DNA from: a virus | Virus record (IMG/VR): IMGVR_UViG_3300007722_000019 | Coordinates: 1 to 54,251 of that record | Length of the DNA: 54,251 bases | Reading direction: 5' to 3' (one strand) | In this document: in pieces, positions 1 to 6,708 of the stretch | How the letters are laid out: every line of letters starts with the position of its first letter | How positions within the stretch are numbered: position 1 is the stretch's first letter | Translations under genes and position numbers: made by a program | Notes under the pieces: model-generated | Told to the model about the DNA's origin: nothing | The model's input: the letters and a program-made list of their open reading frames with translations, nothing else | The model's database searches: none

Positions 1-37
1 CCCCCTTGTGTATAGATTACAACTTTAAAACTATTTT

Positions 38-123
38 ATCTTGTGTCGACTGCTGGCAACGGTCATTACCCTTTCAAGGTGACGCCTTAACAGGCTGGGG
101 TTCGAATCCCCCACAGGATACCA
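38..123 (+). tRNA. tRNA-Glu(TTC), long variable region
   Basis: Acceptor 38-44 pairs with 113-119, discriminator A120, CCA 121-123. Anticodon stem 66-70/78-82 encloses a seven-base loop with TTC at 73-75. T-loop ttcgaat at 101-107. The variable region is 13 bases and could form a small GCC/GGC stem, unlike normal Glu tRNAs. The T-stem has one mismatch. Confidence 0.75.
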
Positions 124-163
124 TAGTATTTTGTATAAATACTCCATTATAAGGAGTGTTAAT

Positions 164-880
164 ATGGATTTAGTATTAGGCCCCGATGAATTATCAGTGC
201 CGTTTAATTTTACAATCCCGACTCATTTGAAGAACGGAAACGAAGTAAAAAGAGTCGGCTTATATAGTTCGGGAGGTATGGATTCATCCGCGCTAATGTG
301 TCTGATTATGTCGGAATTAAAAGCAACAGGCAGATTAGAAACTGTCCCTGTAACAGCATTTACCATTGTGAAGAATGAAGGGTCTACATATTATTCTCAT
401 CGAATTGTAGATAAGGTATCTGAACATTTCGGTGTACGTATCACACACGTAAATAATTTAGAAAATGACGAAGAAGCTAATGCACAGGGCCGAATCGGAC
501 GCACACCATTGGTGAATACTTATTTGCAAAATAGACAAGATATGATGTTCTATATAGGCATCAACAGAATGGCGCCAGATGACATTCGGCCGTTCGAGCA
601 TACACTAAAATTATTCTATAAAGACGAACAAGTCTTATATAAGGCTCCATTCTTACTTCTACATAAACCGCAGATTACAGATATTTACTATAAATTGGGA
701 TGTGAAGATATTATCCAATATACACATTCATGCACTACACAGGCAATCGGCCCGTGTAATAATTGTTATTCGTGTTCGGAGCGAAAATGGGGGCTTTCTG
801 CATTAGGCAAGGCCGATCCAGGGACAGTTCCCCCAGATATAGACGATATTTCGTACGGTAACACATGGATTAATAATTAA
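164..880 (+). CDS. QueC-like ATP pyrophosphatase (PP-loop)
   Basis: About 238 residues. The N-terminal PP-loop SGGMDSS is the ATP-pyrophosphatase signature of QueC, asparagine synthetase and related N-type ATP-PPases. Near the C-terminus C-x9-C-x2-C-x2-C followed by R..GL...G.ADP matches the QueC zinc site and tail. QueC converts 7-carboxy-7-deazaguanine to preQ0, used by some phages to modify DNA or tRNA. No QueD, QueE or FolE is evident in the window, so the substrate is open. ATG 164 follows an AAGGAG site at 151-156; a longer TTG-started frame runs into the tRNA and is less likely. A second protein of this class is at 18638. Confidence 0.8.
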   Translation: MDLVLGPDELSVPFNFTIPTHLKNGNEVKRVGLYSSGGMDSSALMCLIMSELKATGRLETVPVTAFTIVKNEGSTYYSHRIVDKVSEHFGVRITHVNNLENDEEANAQGRIGRTPLVNTYLQNRQDMMFYIGINRMAPDDIRPFEHTLKLFYKDEQVLYKAPFLLLHKPQITDIYYKLGCEDIIQYTHSCTTQAIGPCNNCYSCSERKWGLSALGKADPGTVPPDIDDISYGNTWINN

Positions 881-915
881 AGATTTTAGGAAGTTAGATA
901 TTATTTAGACAAAAT

Positions 916-993
916 TGGTCGTGAGCGAGCAAGGTGTTTGCGTTCCGCTGTTAACGGAAATTAGGCGAGGTTCGATTCCTCGACGACCAGCCA
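916..993 (+). tRNA. tRNA-Asn(GTT)
   Basis: Perfect 7-bp acceptor tggtcgt/acgacca, discriminator G, encoded CCA. Anticodon arm ttccg-ctgttaa-cggaa gives GTT. T-arm cgagg/cctcg. Confidence 0.92.
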
Positions 994-999
994 AACAAT

Positions 1000-1096
1000 G
1001 ATGAAAAAGTCCAGTCGGTTGCTGGTACGAATCAATAAGAACTGTTCTTGGCGATCCAGGAGTAGTCCGATGCAGTTCGATTCTGCATTTCATCTC
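1000..1096 (+). ncRNA. tRNA-like RNA with no clear anticodon arm
   Basis: gatgaaa at 1000-1006 pairs with tttcatc after a good T-arm (tgcag-ttcgatt-ctgca), and a D-like hairpin ccag/ctgg is present. The middle holds an aagaa/ttctt hairpin instead of a seven-base anticodon loop. No CCA is encoded. Could be a degenerate tRNA or a tRNA mimic. Two more TTCGA-bearing segments follow to 1140 without a recognisable cloverleaf. Confidence 0.4.
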
Positions 1097-1155
1097 AATC
1101 ATGGTTCGAAACCTAGTCGTGGAGCCCTTGAGTTCGAGCATAAGTATCAAACTAT

Positions 1156-1163
1156 GATAAATA
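1156..1163 (+). promoter_or_regulatory. late-promoter box GATAAATA
   Basis: Matches the T4 late-promoter core TATAAATA at 7 of 8 bases, upstream of the endonuclease gene at 1185. Confidence 0.55.
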
Positions 1164-1184
1164 ACACATAAGAATAACAGGGTA

Positions 1185-1838
1185 ATGTCACTTATGTTTT
1201 ATTTAATTTATAAAATAACAAATAAATTTTCTGGTAAATTTTATATTGGTACCCATAAAACTAATAATAAAAACGACAGTTATATGGGTTCCGGCAAATA
1301 TTTAAATTATGCTATACAGAAGTATGGTCTAGAAAATTTTACTAAAGATATATTATTTGAATATGATAATTCAGAAGATATGTTTAATAAGGAAGCAGAA
1401 ATTGTAAATGAAGATTTTTTAGCAAGCGAAAATACATATAATCTTAAAAAGGGTGGTAATGGTGGGTTCGGGTATATAAACAACCTTGGTATAAATTTAT
1501 ACGGAAAAAACGGCCATCCTGGTTATGGAGGAAATAATCTTGTCGATGGTGCATATATAAAAGACAAATTTATAAACGAAAATAAATGGAATGACTATCT
1601 TGTAAAATTATCACAAATTCATAAGCAAACATATATAAATGGACGAATACCATCATTCACTAATAGGAATCACACAATAGAATCTAGAAATAAGATGAGT
1701 ATATCTAGTAAAGGAATTGGTTGTGGTAAGGATAACAGCCAATTTGGAACCTGTTGGATTACAGATGGTATAAATAATAAAAAAATAAAAATTAATGATT
1801 TAGATAAATGGCCAAATTGGAAACGCGGTCGCAATTAA
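1185..1838 (+). CDS. GIY-YIG homing endonuclease (Seg-like)
   Basis: 217 residues. LIYKITN...FYIGTHKT is the GIY-YIG core; YMGSGK, KYGLENF and EIVNEDF follow as in phage Seg-type endonucleases. The C-terminus ends QFGTCWITDG...WKRGRN, a tail shared with the genes at 6709 and 28057. A GATAAATA box lies at 1156-1163. ATG 1185 or 1194 are both possible. Free-standing mobile endonuclease next to tRNA genes. Confidence 0.88.
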   Translation: MSLMFYLIYKITNKFSGKFYIGTHKTNNKNDSYMGSGKYLNYAIQKYGLENFTKDILFEYDNSEDMFNKEAEIVNEDFLASENTYNLKKGGNGGFGYINNLGINLYGKNGHPGYGGNNLVDGAYIKDKFINENKWNDYLVKLSQIHKQTYINGRIPSFTNRNHTIESRNKMSISSKGIGCGKDNSQFGTCWITDGINNKKIKINDLDKWPNWKRGRN

Positions 1839-1845
1839 ACAATAT

Positions 1846-1919
1846 GTATCAGTAGTGTAATGGCAGCACGACAGTCTCCAAAACTGTTTGTGAGGGTTCG
1901 AGTCCTTCCTGGTACGCCA
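1846..1919 (+). tRNA. tRNA-Trp(CCA)
   Basis: Acceptor gtatcag/ctggtac, anticodon arm acagt-ctccaaa-actgt (CCA), T-arm gaggg-ttcgagt-ccttc, discriminator G, encoded CCA. Confidence 0.92.
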
Positions 1920-1926
1920 AATTTAT

Positions 1927-2002
1927 CCGACCTTGGTGAAGGTGGTCCTCACGCTTGTCTGAAGAACAAGAGAACTCCGTTCGAAACGGGGAGGTCGGGC
2001 CA
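1927..2002 (+). tRNA. tRNA-Phe(GAA)
   Basis: Acceptor ccgacct/aggtcgg, anticodon arm cttgt-ctgaaga-acaag (GAA), T-arm ctccg-ttcgaaa-cgggg, encoded CCA. Confidence 0.92.
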
Positions 2003-2145
2003 AACGTTGCATGTGGCCACATGCGAACAGAAGTATATAGCTACCCTCTGAAGGTAAGAGTCACTACTTCGAAATTTATTTACGAATATCGATAGAAAGC
2101 ATCGATCAGGACATAGTTGTGACGCTCACTGTCCGAAATTATTTT
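2003..2145 (+). ncRNA. cluster of nested hairpins between tRNAs
   Basis: Four hairpin units follow one another: palindrome gcatgtggccacatgc at 2009-2024; a 41-base unit 2030-2070 closed by gaagta/tacttc with inner tacc-ctctgaa-ggta, which mimics an anticodon loop; atcgat/atcgat near 2090; and ggaca/tgtcc enclosing gtga/tcac near 2110-2133. No ORF or complete cloverleaf. Function unknown. Confidence 0.4.
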
Positions 2146-2222
2146 GCCTCCGTACGCCAATTGGTAGTGCGGCCTGTTTCAGAAACATGTGATTGGGGGT
2201 TCGAATCCGCCCGGAGGTACCA
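2146..2222 (+). tRNA. tRNA with Leu anticodon CAG, short variable loop
   Basis: Acceptor gcctccg/cggaggt, discriminator A, CCA. Anticodon loop ttcagaa (CAG) on a stem with one mismatch. T-loop ttcgaat. The variable loop is only 5 bases, while bacterial Leu tRNAs are class II. The D-arm resembles that of Gln tRNAs. Sister of 2602. Confidence 0.82.
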
Positions 2223-2227
2223 AAATT

Positions 2228-2249
2228 AAATAGTTGTTAACTATTTTTT
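2228..2249 (+). terminator. Rho-independent terminator
   Basis: Stem aaatagtt/aactattt with loop gtt, followed by TTT. AT-rich, so weak. Confidence 0.5.
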
Positions 2250-2256
2250 ATTTTAT

Positions 2257-2333
2257 GCGGCCCTTAGTGTAATGGTAAGCACTTAATTCTGTGAAAATTA
2301 GAGACACGGTTCGAATCCGTAGGAGTCCGCCCA
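2257..2333 (+). tRNA. tRNA-His(GTG)
   Basis: Anticodon arm taatt-ctgtgaa-aatta gives GTG. G2257 can act as the His-specific G-1 opposite C73 (2330), followed by CCA. The acceptor has two mismatches and the T-stem one extra base. Confidence 0.8.
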
Positions 2334-2393
2334 ATCATTTTTGTTTAACAGAGATCGTTAAATAATCTCAACCCAAGTATGATTCTTTAGCTC

Positions 2394-2521
2394 AGATGTT
2401 AGAGCACTGTCGCAACCGCTCATTGTTGATGTCAGACGTTTGATCAAGCGTCACCGCTCCACAATGATGTATAGGCTTCAGGGGTCGCAGCATTAACAAG
2501 CTGCATGAGTCACCGATTTAT
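2394..2521 (+). ncRNA. tRNA 5'-half-like sequence and hairpins
   Basis: gattctt-ta-gctcagatgttagagc has the geometry of an acceptor strand, U8-A9 and D-arm. The next stem ctgtc can pair with gtcag across a 19-base loop. No matching acceptor 3' strand (aagaatc) follows. A gcagc/gctgc hairpin lies near 2490. May be a decayed or interrupted tRNA. Confidence 0.35.
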
Positions 2522-2596
2522 GTATCGTTGTCCGAGCGATTTAGGTAGCAGTCTGCAAAACTGTTTAGAGTGGTTTGACTCCACTACGATACTCCA
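2522..2596 (+). tRNA. tRNA-Cys(GCA)
   Basis: Perfect acceptor gtatcgt/acgatac, anticodon arm gcagt-ctgcaaa-actgt (GCA), T-arm agtgg-tttgact-ccact, discriminator T, CCA. Confidence 0.9.
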
Positions 2597-2601
2597 CATA
2601 T

Positions 2602-2678
2602 GCCCCTGTACGCTAATCGGTAGTGCGGGTTGATTCAAAATCAGCTGGTTGTAGGTTCGAATCCAACCAGGGGTACCA
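2602..2678 (+). tRNA. tRNA with Leu anticodon CAA, short variable loop
   Basis: Acceptor gcccctg/caggggt, anticodon arm gttga-ttcaaaa-tcagc (CAA), T-loop ttcgaat, CCA. Variable loop of 5 bases, class I geometry, very like 2146. The T-stem has a central mismatch, as in its sister. Confidence 0.85.
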
Positions 2679-2684
2679 AAATTT

Positions 2685-2760
2685 GATTTATAGACACAGT
2701 GGGACTCAGTGTATAGATACCCGATCAGCGGTCTCCTGCAACGCGGTGGGTGGCAAATCT
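2685..2760 (+). ncRNA. possible structured RNA
   Basis: gattt (2685) can pair with aaatc (2755), enclosing acac/gtgt and a GC-rich segment. No cloverleaf and no ORF. Weak. Confidence 0.25.
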
Positions 2761-2789
2761 ATTTTAGCTTTCTAAATCAGATAATTATT

Positions 2790-2797
2790 GATAAATA
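2790..2797 (+). promoter_or_regulatory. late-promoter box, leaderless spacing
   Basis: GATAAATA ends only 4 bases before ATG 2802 and there is no ribosome-binding site between them. If used like a T4 late promoter, transcription would start at or inside the start codon. Confidence 0.6.
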
Positions 2798-2801
2798 GTG
2801 A

Positions 2802-3776
2802 ATGCGTTTAATTGAACTATTTGTAACAGAAAAGATAAGTCTCACCAATTTAAAGAATCCTTTAAAACGTGAGATTGAAGAAACAATACTGTATTGTCTA
2901 CATCAAATCTATTACCGTGAATCCAAACTGGACCCAAAGATAAAAGCTCATGCAGATAAAAATTCGACCTTAAAACAGGTAAATGCGTTTATTAAACCTT
3001 TGTTAGATAAACAATTAACACTTGTAGTTGCAGCAGCATTAACAGAATTACTTAAAGGTATTACTGAAGTAGATGTGGCAGTTAAATTTGCCGATATAAC
3101 TGCTTCTGGTCATGCATCCGGAAGAACAATCGTACTAAACACAAAATATACAGATGATATTTGTAAAGTCACAATGGGATCATTGTACGATGTGGCATTA
3201 GACAGTGTAGAAAATGAGAATGATCTTGTTTCGGTGTTATTTCTTACATATAAAAAAGCCGATATGTATATGTTTGCAAGATCGAACCTTAATACTATTA
3301 TAGACAATCTGATTAGTGTTATTATACATGAAATGGTGCATGTTGTGCAGCACGACAAACAATATAAAGCAGGAAGATCGACAACCGAATACAGAAGTTA
3401 TCTGGATAAAGGTAAAGATAAAACTAAATTTTATAATTCTCTACGTAAATTATCGGCAGGGGATCATACAGCCGCAGATTACAAATTATATCGAGGAAGT
3501 CCTCAAGAGATTGCAGCATTTGCCCAAGAGGCAGCATTGAAATTTATTAATGATATAGATATGGACAACTTGGCAGACATTAATGATCTCAGGAAAGATT
3601 TACCTAACGAAATGAGAATGTATATAGAATCATTATTTAATAATCCAACCAATCAGACCGAACATAAAGTATTCAAGAGATTTCATAAATTAATGTATCA
3701 AGAAGTTGATCGTTACATGGATGCAATCGAGAAAAAACGAAAAAGAGAGGCTAGATCTAATAAGCCTAAGAATTAA
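2802..3776 (+). CDS. HExxH metallopeptidase-like protein, possible head protein
   Basis: 324 residues. HEMVHVVQH near residue 178 is a zinc-metalloprotease HExxH motif; the rest is not recognised. The N-terminus MRLIELFVTE resembles that of the other metallopeptidase-like gene (48380, MRLLELFLVE) and recalls short T4 capsid-targeting sequences cleaved after a glutamate. A packaged protease is an inference. ATG 2802 directly follows a late-promoter box. The stop is 2 bases before a tRNA-Val. Confidence 0.6.
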   Translation: MRLIELFVTEKISLTNLKNPLKREIEETILYCLHQIYYRESKLDPKIKAHADKNSTLKQVNAFIKPLLDKQLTLVVAAALTELLKGITEVDVAVKFADITASGHASGRTIVLNTKYTDDICKVTMGSLYDVALDSVENENDLVSVLFLTYKKADMYMFARSNLNTIIDNLISVIIHEMVHVVQHDKQYKAGRSTTEYRSYLDKGKDKTKFYNSLRKLSAGDHTAADYKLYRGSPQEIAAFAQEAALKFINDIDMDNLADINDLRKDLPNEMRMYIESLFNNPTNQTEHKVFKRFHKLMYQEVDRYMDAIEKKRKREARSNKPKN

Positions 3777-3777
3777 T

Positions 3778-3855
3778 GCCCGGAGAGTGCAGCTGGTGAA
3801 GCCATCCTCCTTACAAGTGGACAAATGTAGAGTTCGATTCTCTATCCGGGTACCA
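3778..3855 (+). tRNA. tRNA-Val(TAC)
   Basis: Acceptor gcccgga/tccgggt, T-arm tagag-ttcgatt-ctcta, CCA. Anticodon loop cttacaa (TAC) on a stem with one U-U mismatch. Starts 2 bases after the preceding stop codon. Confidence 0.85.
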
Positions 3856-3856
3856 A

Positions 3857-3953
3857 CATAATCGGAATATTGATAGTTCCTGTCTTAAATGAAAATATCT
3901 GTACCAGGTGTAGGTCTATCGCCTCTTCATATAAGGTAACTCCTTATCGATTA
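3857..3953 (+). ncRNA. structured RNA closed by a 7-bp stem
   Basis: ataatcg pairs perfectly with cgattat at the far end. Inside are ataagg-taact-ccttat, aggtg/cgcct and gatag/ctatc. No ORF or cloverleaf. Confidence 0.4.
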
Positions 3954-4002
3954 TATTTAATGGAAGTGCTATCGTCTAGGAGCGCGACACAGTTTTGATT
4001 AT

Positions 4003-4010
4003 GATAAATA
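4003..4010 (+). promoter_or_regulatory. late-promoter box GATAAATA
   Basis: Lies 16 bases before ATG 4027 with a GGGAG ribosome-binding site between. Confidence 0.55.
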
Positions 4011-4026
4011 TGTACGGGAGACCGTT

Positions 4027-4584
4027 ATGTTTATATGTATATATTGTGAAAGAGAATTTAACAAAAAAGAAGGTAATACACTGCACACTAAGTATTGCAA
4101 ATTAAATCCACATTCTATTAAAAGAATTACAGGCGGATCCTTTAGACCAGGTCATTCAGGAAAAGCATCGACCCCGGAGAAAGAAAAGATAAGATCTGAC
4201 AAATTATCAATAATAGCAAAGAAAAATAAATTGGGCGGCTATGTGCATGGTTCTGGCAGAGGTAAGAATGGATGGTATAAAGGATTTTTTTGTGATAGTA
4301 GTTGGGAATTGGCTTATGTAATATATTGTCTGGAACACAATGTATCTATTACACGAAATACTGTTCGACGCCAATATTATTGGGATGGTAAAATTAGAGA
4401 TTATATTCCTGATTTTGTTGTGTCTGGTACCGTAATCGAGATAAAAGGATACAAAACTTCCCAGTGGTTAGCAAAAATGGAAGCTAATCCTGACATTGAG
4501 GTATTGTATGAGAAAGATTTACAACCGATACTTAAGTATGTCAAACTTAAATACGGTAAGAATTTTATAGACTTATATGAATAA
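4027..4584 (+). CDS. PD-(D/E)XK homing endonuclease
   Basis: 185 residues. N-terminal C-x2-C...H..YC zinc-finger-like segment, a GSGRGKNGWYKG linker, then YIPDFVV-x5-IEIKGY, the PD-(D/E)XK catalytic core. This layout is typical of phage free-standing endonucleases of the Vsr/HJR-like superfamily. SD GGGAG and a late box precede it. The stop is 1 base from a tRNA-Ser. Confidence 0.75.
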   Translation: MFICIYCEREFNKKEGNTLHTKYCKLNPHSIKRITGGSFRPGHSGKASTPEKEKIRSDKLSIIAKKNKLGGYVHGSGRGKNGWYKGFFCDSSWELAYVIYCLEHNVSITRNTVRRQYYWDGKIRDYIPDFVVSGTVIEIKGYKTSQWLAKMEANPDIEVLYEKDLQPILKYVKLKYGKNFIDLYE

Positions 4585-4585
4585 T

Positions 4586-4672
4586 GGAGATTAGGGACGC
4601 TGGGCGTTAAATGGCTTTGAATACCATCCCACTTAGTGATAGGTGATAGTTCGATTCTATTATTCTCCGCCA
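4586..4672 (+). tRNA. tRNA-Ser(TGA)
   Basis: Acceptor ggagatt/attctcc (one mismatch), G discriminator, CCA. Loop tttgaat gives TGA on stem atggc/accat with a C31-A39 mismatch. Extended variable arm fits class II Ser. T-arm gatag-ttcgatt-ctatt. Confidence 0.75.
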
Positions 4673-4713
4673 AATTTCTTTTATAAATTCTACTAGTATA
4701 ATACTTCCGCCAT

Positions 4714-4742
4714 TTGACAAAGGAGTGATAAGTAGTTACAAT
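4714..4742 (+). promoter_or_regulatory. sigma70-type promoter
   Basis: TTGACA, 17-base spacer, TACAAT. Placed immediately before the RNA at 4751. Confidence 0.65.
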
Positions 4743-4750
4743 GTATTTAC

Positions 4751-4844
4751 GGGCCGTAGAAGGTGTAAAAGGGTAACACACAAGTCACTGTTATATATTT
4801 GCTGGCTTATGTCAGTTGTGGTTCGAATCCGCCACGGTCCACCA
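4751..4844 (+). ncRNA. tRNA-like RNA with extended anticodon hairpin
   Basis: gggccgt/acggtcc acceptor, T-loop ttcgaat, discriminator A and encoded CCA. Between the D-arm and T-arm is a 9-bp hairpin (cacaagtca/tggcttatg, one mismatch) with a 15-base loop. A normal seven-base anticodon loop is not visible; an intron-like insert of about 16 bases is one explanation. Confidence 0.5.
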
Positions 4845-4888
4845 GTTTTAGACTGTGTTAATATCCTGTCCAGTGGACGCATTTCTTC

Positions 4889-4914
4889 CATCTTTCCTGC
4901 AAGTGGAAAGCAGT
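4889..4914 (+). terminator. possible terminator hairpin
   Basis: ctttcc-tgcaagt-ggaaag followed by cagttttt, just before tRNA-Met. Confidence 0.35.
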
Positions 4915-4924
4915 TTTTAGTTTC

Positions 4925-4999
4925 GGTAGCGTAGCATTAAGATAATGCAGCACTTTCATAAGGTGTTCCAAGTGGGTTTGATTCCCGCCGCTCCCACCA
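4925..4999 (+). tRNA. tRNA-Met(CAT)
   Basis: Acceptor ggtagcg/cgctccc (one mismatch), anticodon arm gcact-ttcataa-ggtgt (CAT), T-arm gtggg-tttgatt-cccgc, CCA. Elongator Met or, with a modified C34, Ile2. Confidence 0.88.
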
Positions 5000-5002
5000 A
5001 GT

Positions 5003-5073
5003 TTTACATGTGTTATACCGAGGCACTGGAGCCGGCTCACAGATGTTCCGCAGATATGTATCTGCAATGTAAA
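5003..5073 (+). ncRNA. structured RNA closed by a 7-bp stem
   Basis: tttacat pairs with atgtaaa. Inside are gagc/gctc and a strong gcagata/tatctgc hairpin. No ORF. Same general plan as the elements at 3857 and 6528. Confidence 0.4.
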
Positions 5074-5081
5074 TTCAATTC

Positions 5082-5155
5082 GCGTGCTTAGTTAAATGGT
5101 AGAACCAAACATTGCCGATGTTTAGACAGGAGTTCGATTCTCCTAGCCCGCACCA
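5082..5155 (+). tRNA. tRNA-Gly(GCC)
   Basis: Acceptor gcgtgct/agcccgc (one mismatch), anticodon arm aaaca-ttgccga-tgttt (GCC), T-arm aggag-ttcgatt-ctcct, CCA. Confidence 0.92.
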
Positions 5156-5158
5156 TCG

Positions 5159-5187
5159 TTGACTTTTTTAGTATTAGTGTTTACACT
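5159..5187 (+). promoter_or_regulatory. sigma70-type promoter
   Basis: TTGACT, 17-base spacer, TACACT, upstream of the paired small genes; a late box GATAAATA sits at 5217-5224. Confidence 0.5.
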
Positions 5188-5246
5188 GAGCTATGTTGCA
5201 CTGCAACATATTTGCAGATAAATAAGTGTTGATACTAAGGAATAAA

Positions 5247-5414
5247 ATGTTTAAGAATTTATTTGAAAGTTTAAAAGGCCTGTTCTCAGGCAAGTATATA
5301 GACCAGCGTATGGATAAGTTTGTACAGTCGGGTAATCCACAAAGCGAAGAAGATGTAATACGACTACGAAAGGCATACTGGAATAATGCTACAAATAAAA
5401 GAGCAGGATATTGA
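5247..5414 (+). CDS. small phage protein, paralogue of next gene
   Basis: 55 residues. Pattern MFK.L..SL...F......D..F...GNPQ...DV..L.K.(Y/F) is shared with the gene at 5416, so the two are a tandem duplication. No known domain. An in-frame upstream ATG at 5226 lacks a good ribosome-binding site; AAGGAA precedes 5247. Confidence 0.6.
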   Translation: MFKNLFESLKGLFSGKYIDQRMDKFVQSGNPQSEEDVIRLRKAYWNNATNKRAGY

Positions 5415-5415
5415 T

Positions 5416-5595
5416 ATGTTTAAAGTATTCATGACATCACTGGCAAAATTTTTCAAAGTTCCGTCGGTCCAAGACGATCTCGAAGCATTTATAATTGCAG
5501 GCAATCCACAAAACGTAGGCGATGTCGATCAGCTTGAGAAAGAATTTCAAAGAAAGAAAGCCCATACATGGGTCGGCACACATTTAAATAGATAA
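5416..5595 (+). CDS. small phage protein, paralogue of preceding gene
   Basis: 59 residues, starts 1 base after the previous stop. Shares the F..(S/A)GNPQ...D...L.K.F core with 5247. GAGCAGGATATT before ATG 5416 provides an SD. Function unknown. Confidence 0.6.
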   Translation: MFKVFMTSLAKFFKVPSVQDDLEAFIIAGNPQNVGDVDQLEKEFQRKKAHTWVGTHLNR

Positions 5596-5596
5596 T

Positions 5597-5669
5597 CTCC
5601 CATCCGTCGGATACGGTGACTGGTCTTCGAAACCGGTTTAGGAAAGTTCGAATCTTTCATGGGGGACCA
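5597..5669 (+). tRNA. tRNA-Arg(TCG)
   Basis: Acceptor ctcccat/atggggg, anticodon arm ctggt-cttcgaa-accgg (TCG), T-arm gaaag-ttcgaat-ctttc, CCA. Begins 1 base after the stop at 5595. Confidence 0.92.
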
Positions 5670-5674
5670 TATAT

Positions 5675-5682
5675 GATAAATA
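5675..5682 (+). promoter_or_regulatory. late-promoter box, near-leaderless spacing
   Basis: GATAAATA ends 7 bases before ATG 5690; no SD between. Confidence 0.6.
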
Positions 5683-5689
5683 GTTTACT

Positions 5690-6361
5690 ATGACACACCT
5701 ATCTATACGACATTACATCAACTTGGTAGAATCTGCAGAATTTGCTGCCACAACAGAGGCCGAGGGCGACGCCGAGGGGTTACCGCATCTCACTTCTACA
5801 ATGGCGAAAAATATTTCTGATCAGATCGACACTGAAGGCCCACACGCTATTTCTAAAAGTGTTGAATGGGGTGACGGTGCATCCAGAGAGCTTATTCGAA
5901 AAATACAAAACATGCTAGACGATTATTCAGCTGCTGTAGATGAATCGGCAGCATGGAAAAGAAAAGAAGGTAAAAGTAAATCCGGCGGCCTTAATAGCAA
6001 GGGTGTGGCCAGTTACCGTAAGGAACACCCGGGCAGCAAGTTACAAACAGCAGTAACTACCAAACCCAGCAAACTGGACCCCGACAGCAAAGATGCTAAA
6101 CGGAGAAAAAGTTTTTGTGCTAGAATGGGTGGCATGAAAGGACCGTCGAAAGACGATAACGGCAAGCCCACTCGAAAAGCATTAGCATTAAAGAAGTGGA
6201 ATTGTGAAAGCATTGCTGACCTGGGCATGCTGATTGAATCTGAGATTCAGGAAGCAAAGCAAAGACTAGACCCCAGTTGTTGGAAAGGATACCGAAAGGC
6301 CGGCACCAAAATGAAAAATGGTGTAAAAGTTAACAACTGCGTGCCAACCAACAAAACTTAA
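5690..6361 (+). CDS. DUF6321 phage protein
   Basis: 223 residues. The central and C-terminal region (GGLNSKGVASYR, HPGSKLQTAVTT, KRRKSFCARMGGMKG, KALALKKWNC) is the conserved DUF6321 block known from T4-like and cyanophages. Function unknown; the basic, Cys-containing core suggests nucleic-acid contact. The N-terminus reaches INLVES, resembling a head-targeting peptide. Gene lies directly after a late box, without SD. Confidence 0.75.
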   Translation: MTHLSIRHYINLVESAEFAATTEAEGDAEGLPHLTSTMAKNISDQIDTEGPHAISKSVEWGDGASRELIRKIQNMLDDYSAAVDESAAWKRKEGKSKSGGLNSKGVASYRKEHPGSKLQTAVTTKPSKLDPDSKDAKRRKSFCARMGGMKGPSKDDNGKPTRKALALKKWNCESIADLGMLIESEIQEAKQRLDPSCWKGYRKAGTKMKNGVKVNNCVPTNKT

Positions 6362-6371
6362 ATACCTTTAT

Positions 6372-6444
6372 ATCTCTATCGTCTAACGGTTTAGGACGCT
6401 ACTCCCTCAAAGTAGAAATTTGGGCTCGACTCCCAACAGAGATT
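6372..6444 (+). tRNA. tRNA-Glu(CTC)
   Basis: Acceptor atctcta/cagagat (one mismatch), anticodon arm ctact-ccctcaa-agtag gives CTC but base 33 is C instead of the near-universal U. D-arm tcgtcta...aggac is Glu-like. T-arm ttggg-ctcgact-cccaa. No CCA encoded. Confidence 0.75.
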
Positions 6445-6456
6445 CTATTTTATATC

Positions 6457-6525
6457 CCGCAATGGCTTTATAGATGAGGTCCAAACTTGTTCTATTAGGG
6501 GTTCGATTCCTCGGGGATGCCAGTT
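6457..6525 (+). tRNA. degenerate tRNA, possible Trp(CCA)
   Basis: atccc/gggat acceptor of only 5 bp, T-loop ttcgatt, encoded CCA. A 5-bp stem atgag/cttgt carries loop gtccaaa (CCA). The D-arm is truncated and the RNA is only 69 bases. Coordinates within a base or two. Confidence 0.4.
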
Positions 6526-6527
6526 AT

Positions 6528-6608
6528 GTCTTCTCAACATGAGATGTGTAGGTTCGGAGGTAACGTTACCGAACTTGGAGTGCGGTGTAATACCGACGGG
6601 AGACGCCA
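6528..6608 (+). ncRNA. tRNA-like structure with CCA but no TTCRA T-loop
   Basis: Acceptor gtcttct/gggagac (7 bp with wobbles), discriminator G and CCA. Internal hairpins acat/atgt, gttcgg/ccgaac and cggt/accg occupy the D, anticodon and T positions, but no canonical T-loop or seven-base anticodon loop exists. 81 bases, between two tRNA genes. A tRNA mimic is likely; function unknown. Confidence 0.5.
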
Positions 6609-6615
6609 GTTTTAT

Positions 6616-6689
6616 TGCCTCGTAGCTTAACAGGAAGAGCGGCCGGATTCTGAGTCCGGAGGACGTCGGTTCGAGTCCGACAGGGGTTG
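6616..6689 (+). tRNA. tRNA-Gln(CTG)
   Basis: Anticodon arm ccgga-ttctgag-tccgg (CTG), T-arm gtcgg-ttcgagt-ccgac, discriminator G, no CCA. Acceptor tgcctcg/aggggtt shows U1-U72 and a 7-66 mismatch, both shared with the Gln tRNA at 7499; a weak first pair is a known Gln feature. Confidence 0.85.
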
Positions 6690-6696
6690 CACAAAT

Positions 6697-6704
6697 GATA
6701 AATA
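6697..6704 (+). promoter_or_regulatory. late-promoter box, leaderless spacing
   Basis: GATAAATA ends 4 bases before ATG 6709. Confidence 0.6.
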
Positions 6705-6708
6705 GTTC

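Noticed and set aside
905-1150. Minus-strand ORF over the tRNA-Asn region
   Set aside because: It is an open frame created by tRNA genes and has no start signal or homology.
3316-3540. Small plus-strand ORF inside the metallopeptidase gene
   Set aside because: Out-of-frame shadow with no start signal of its own.
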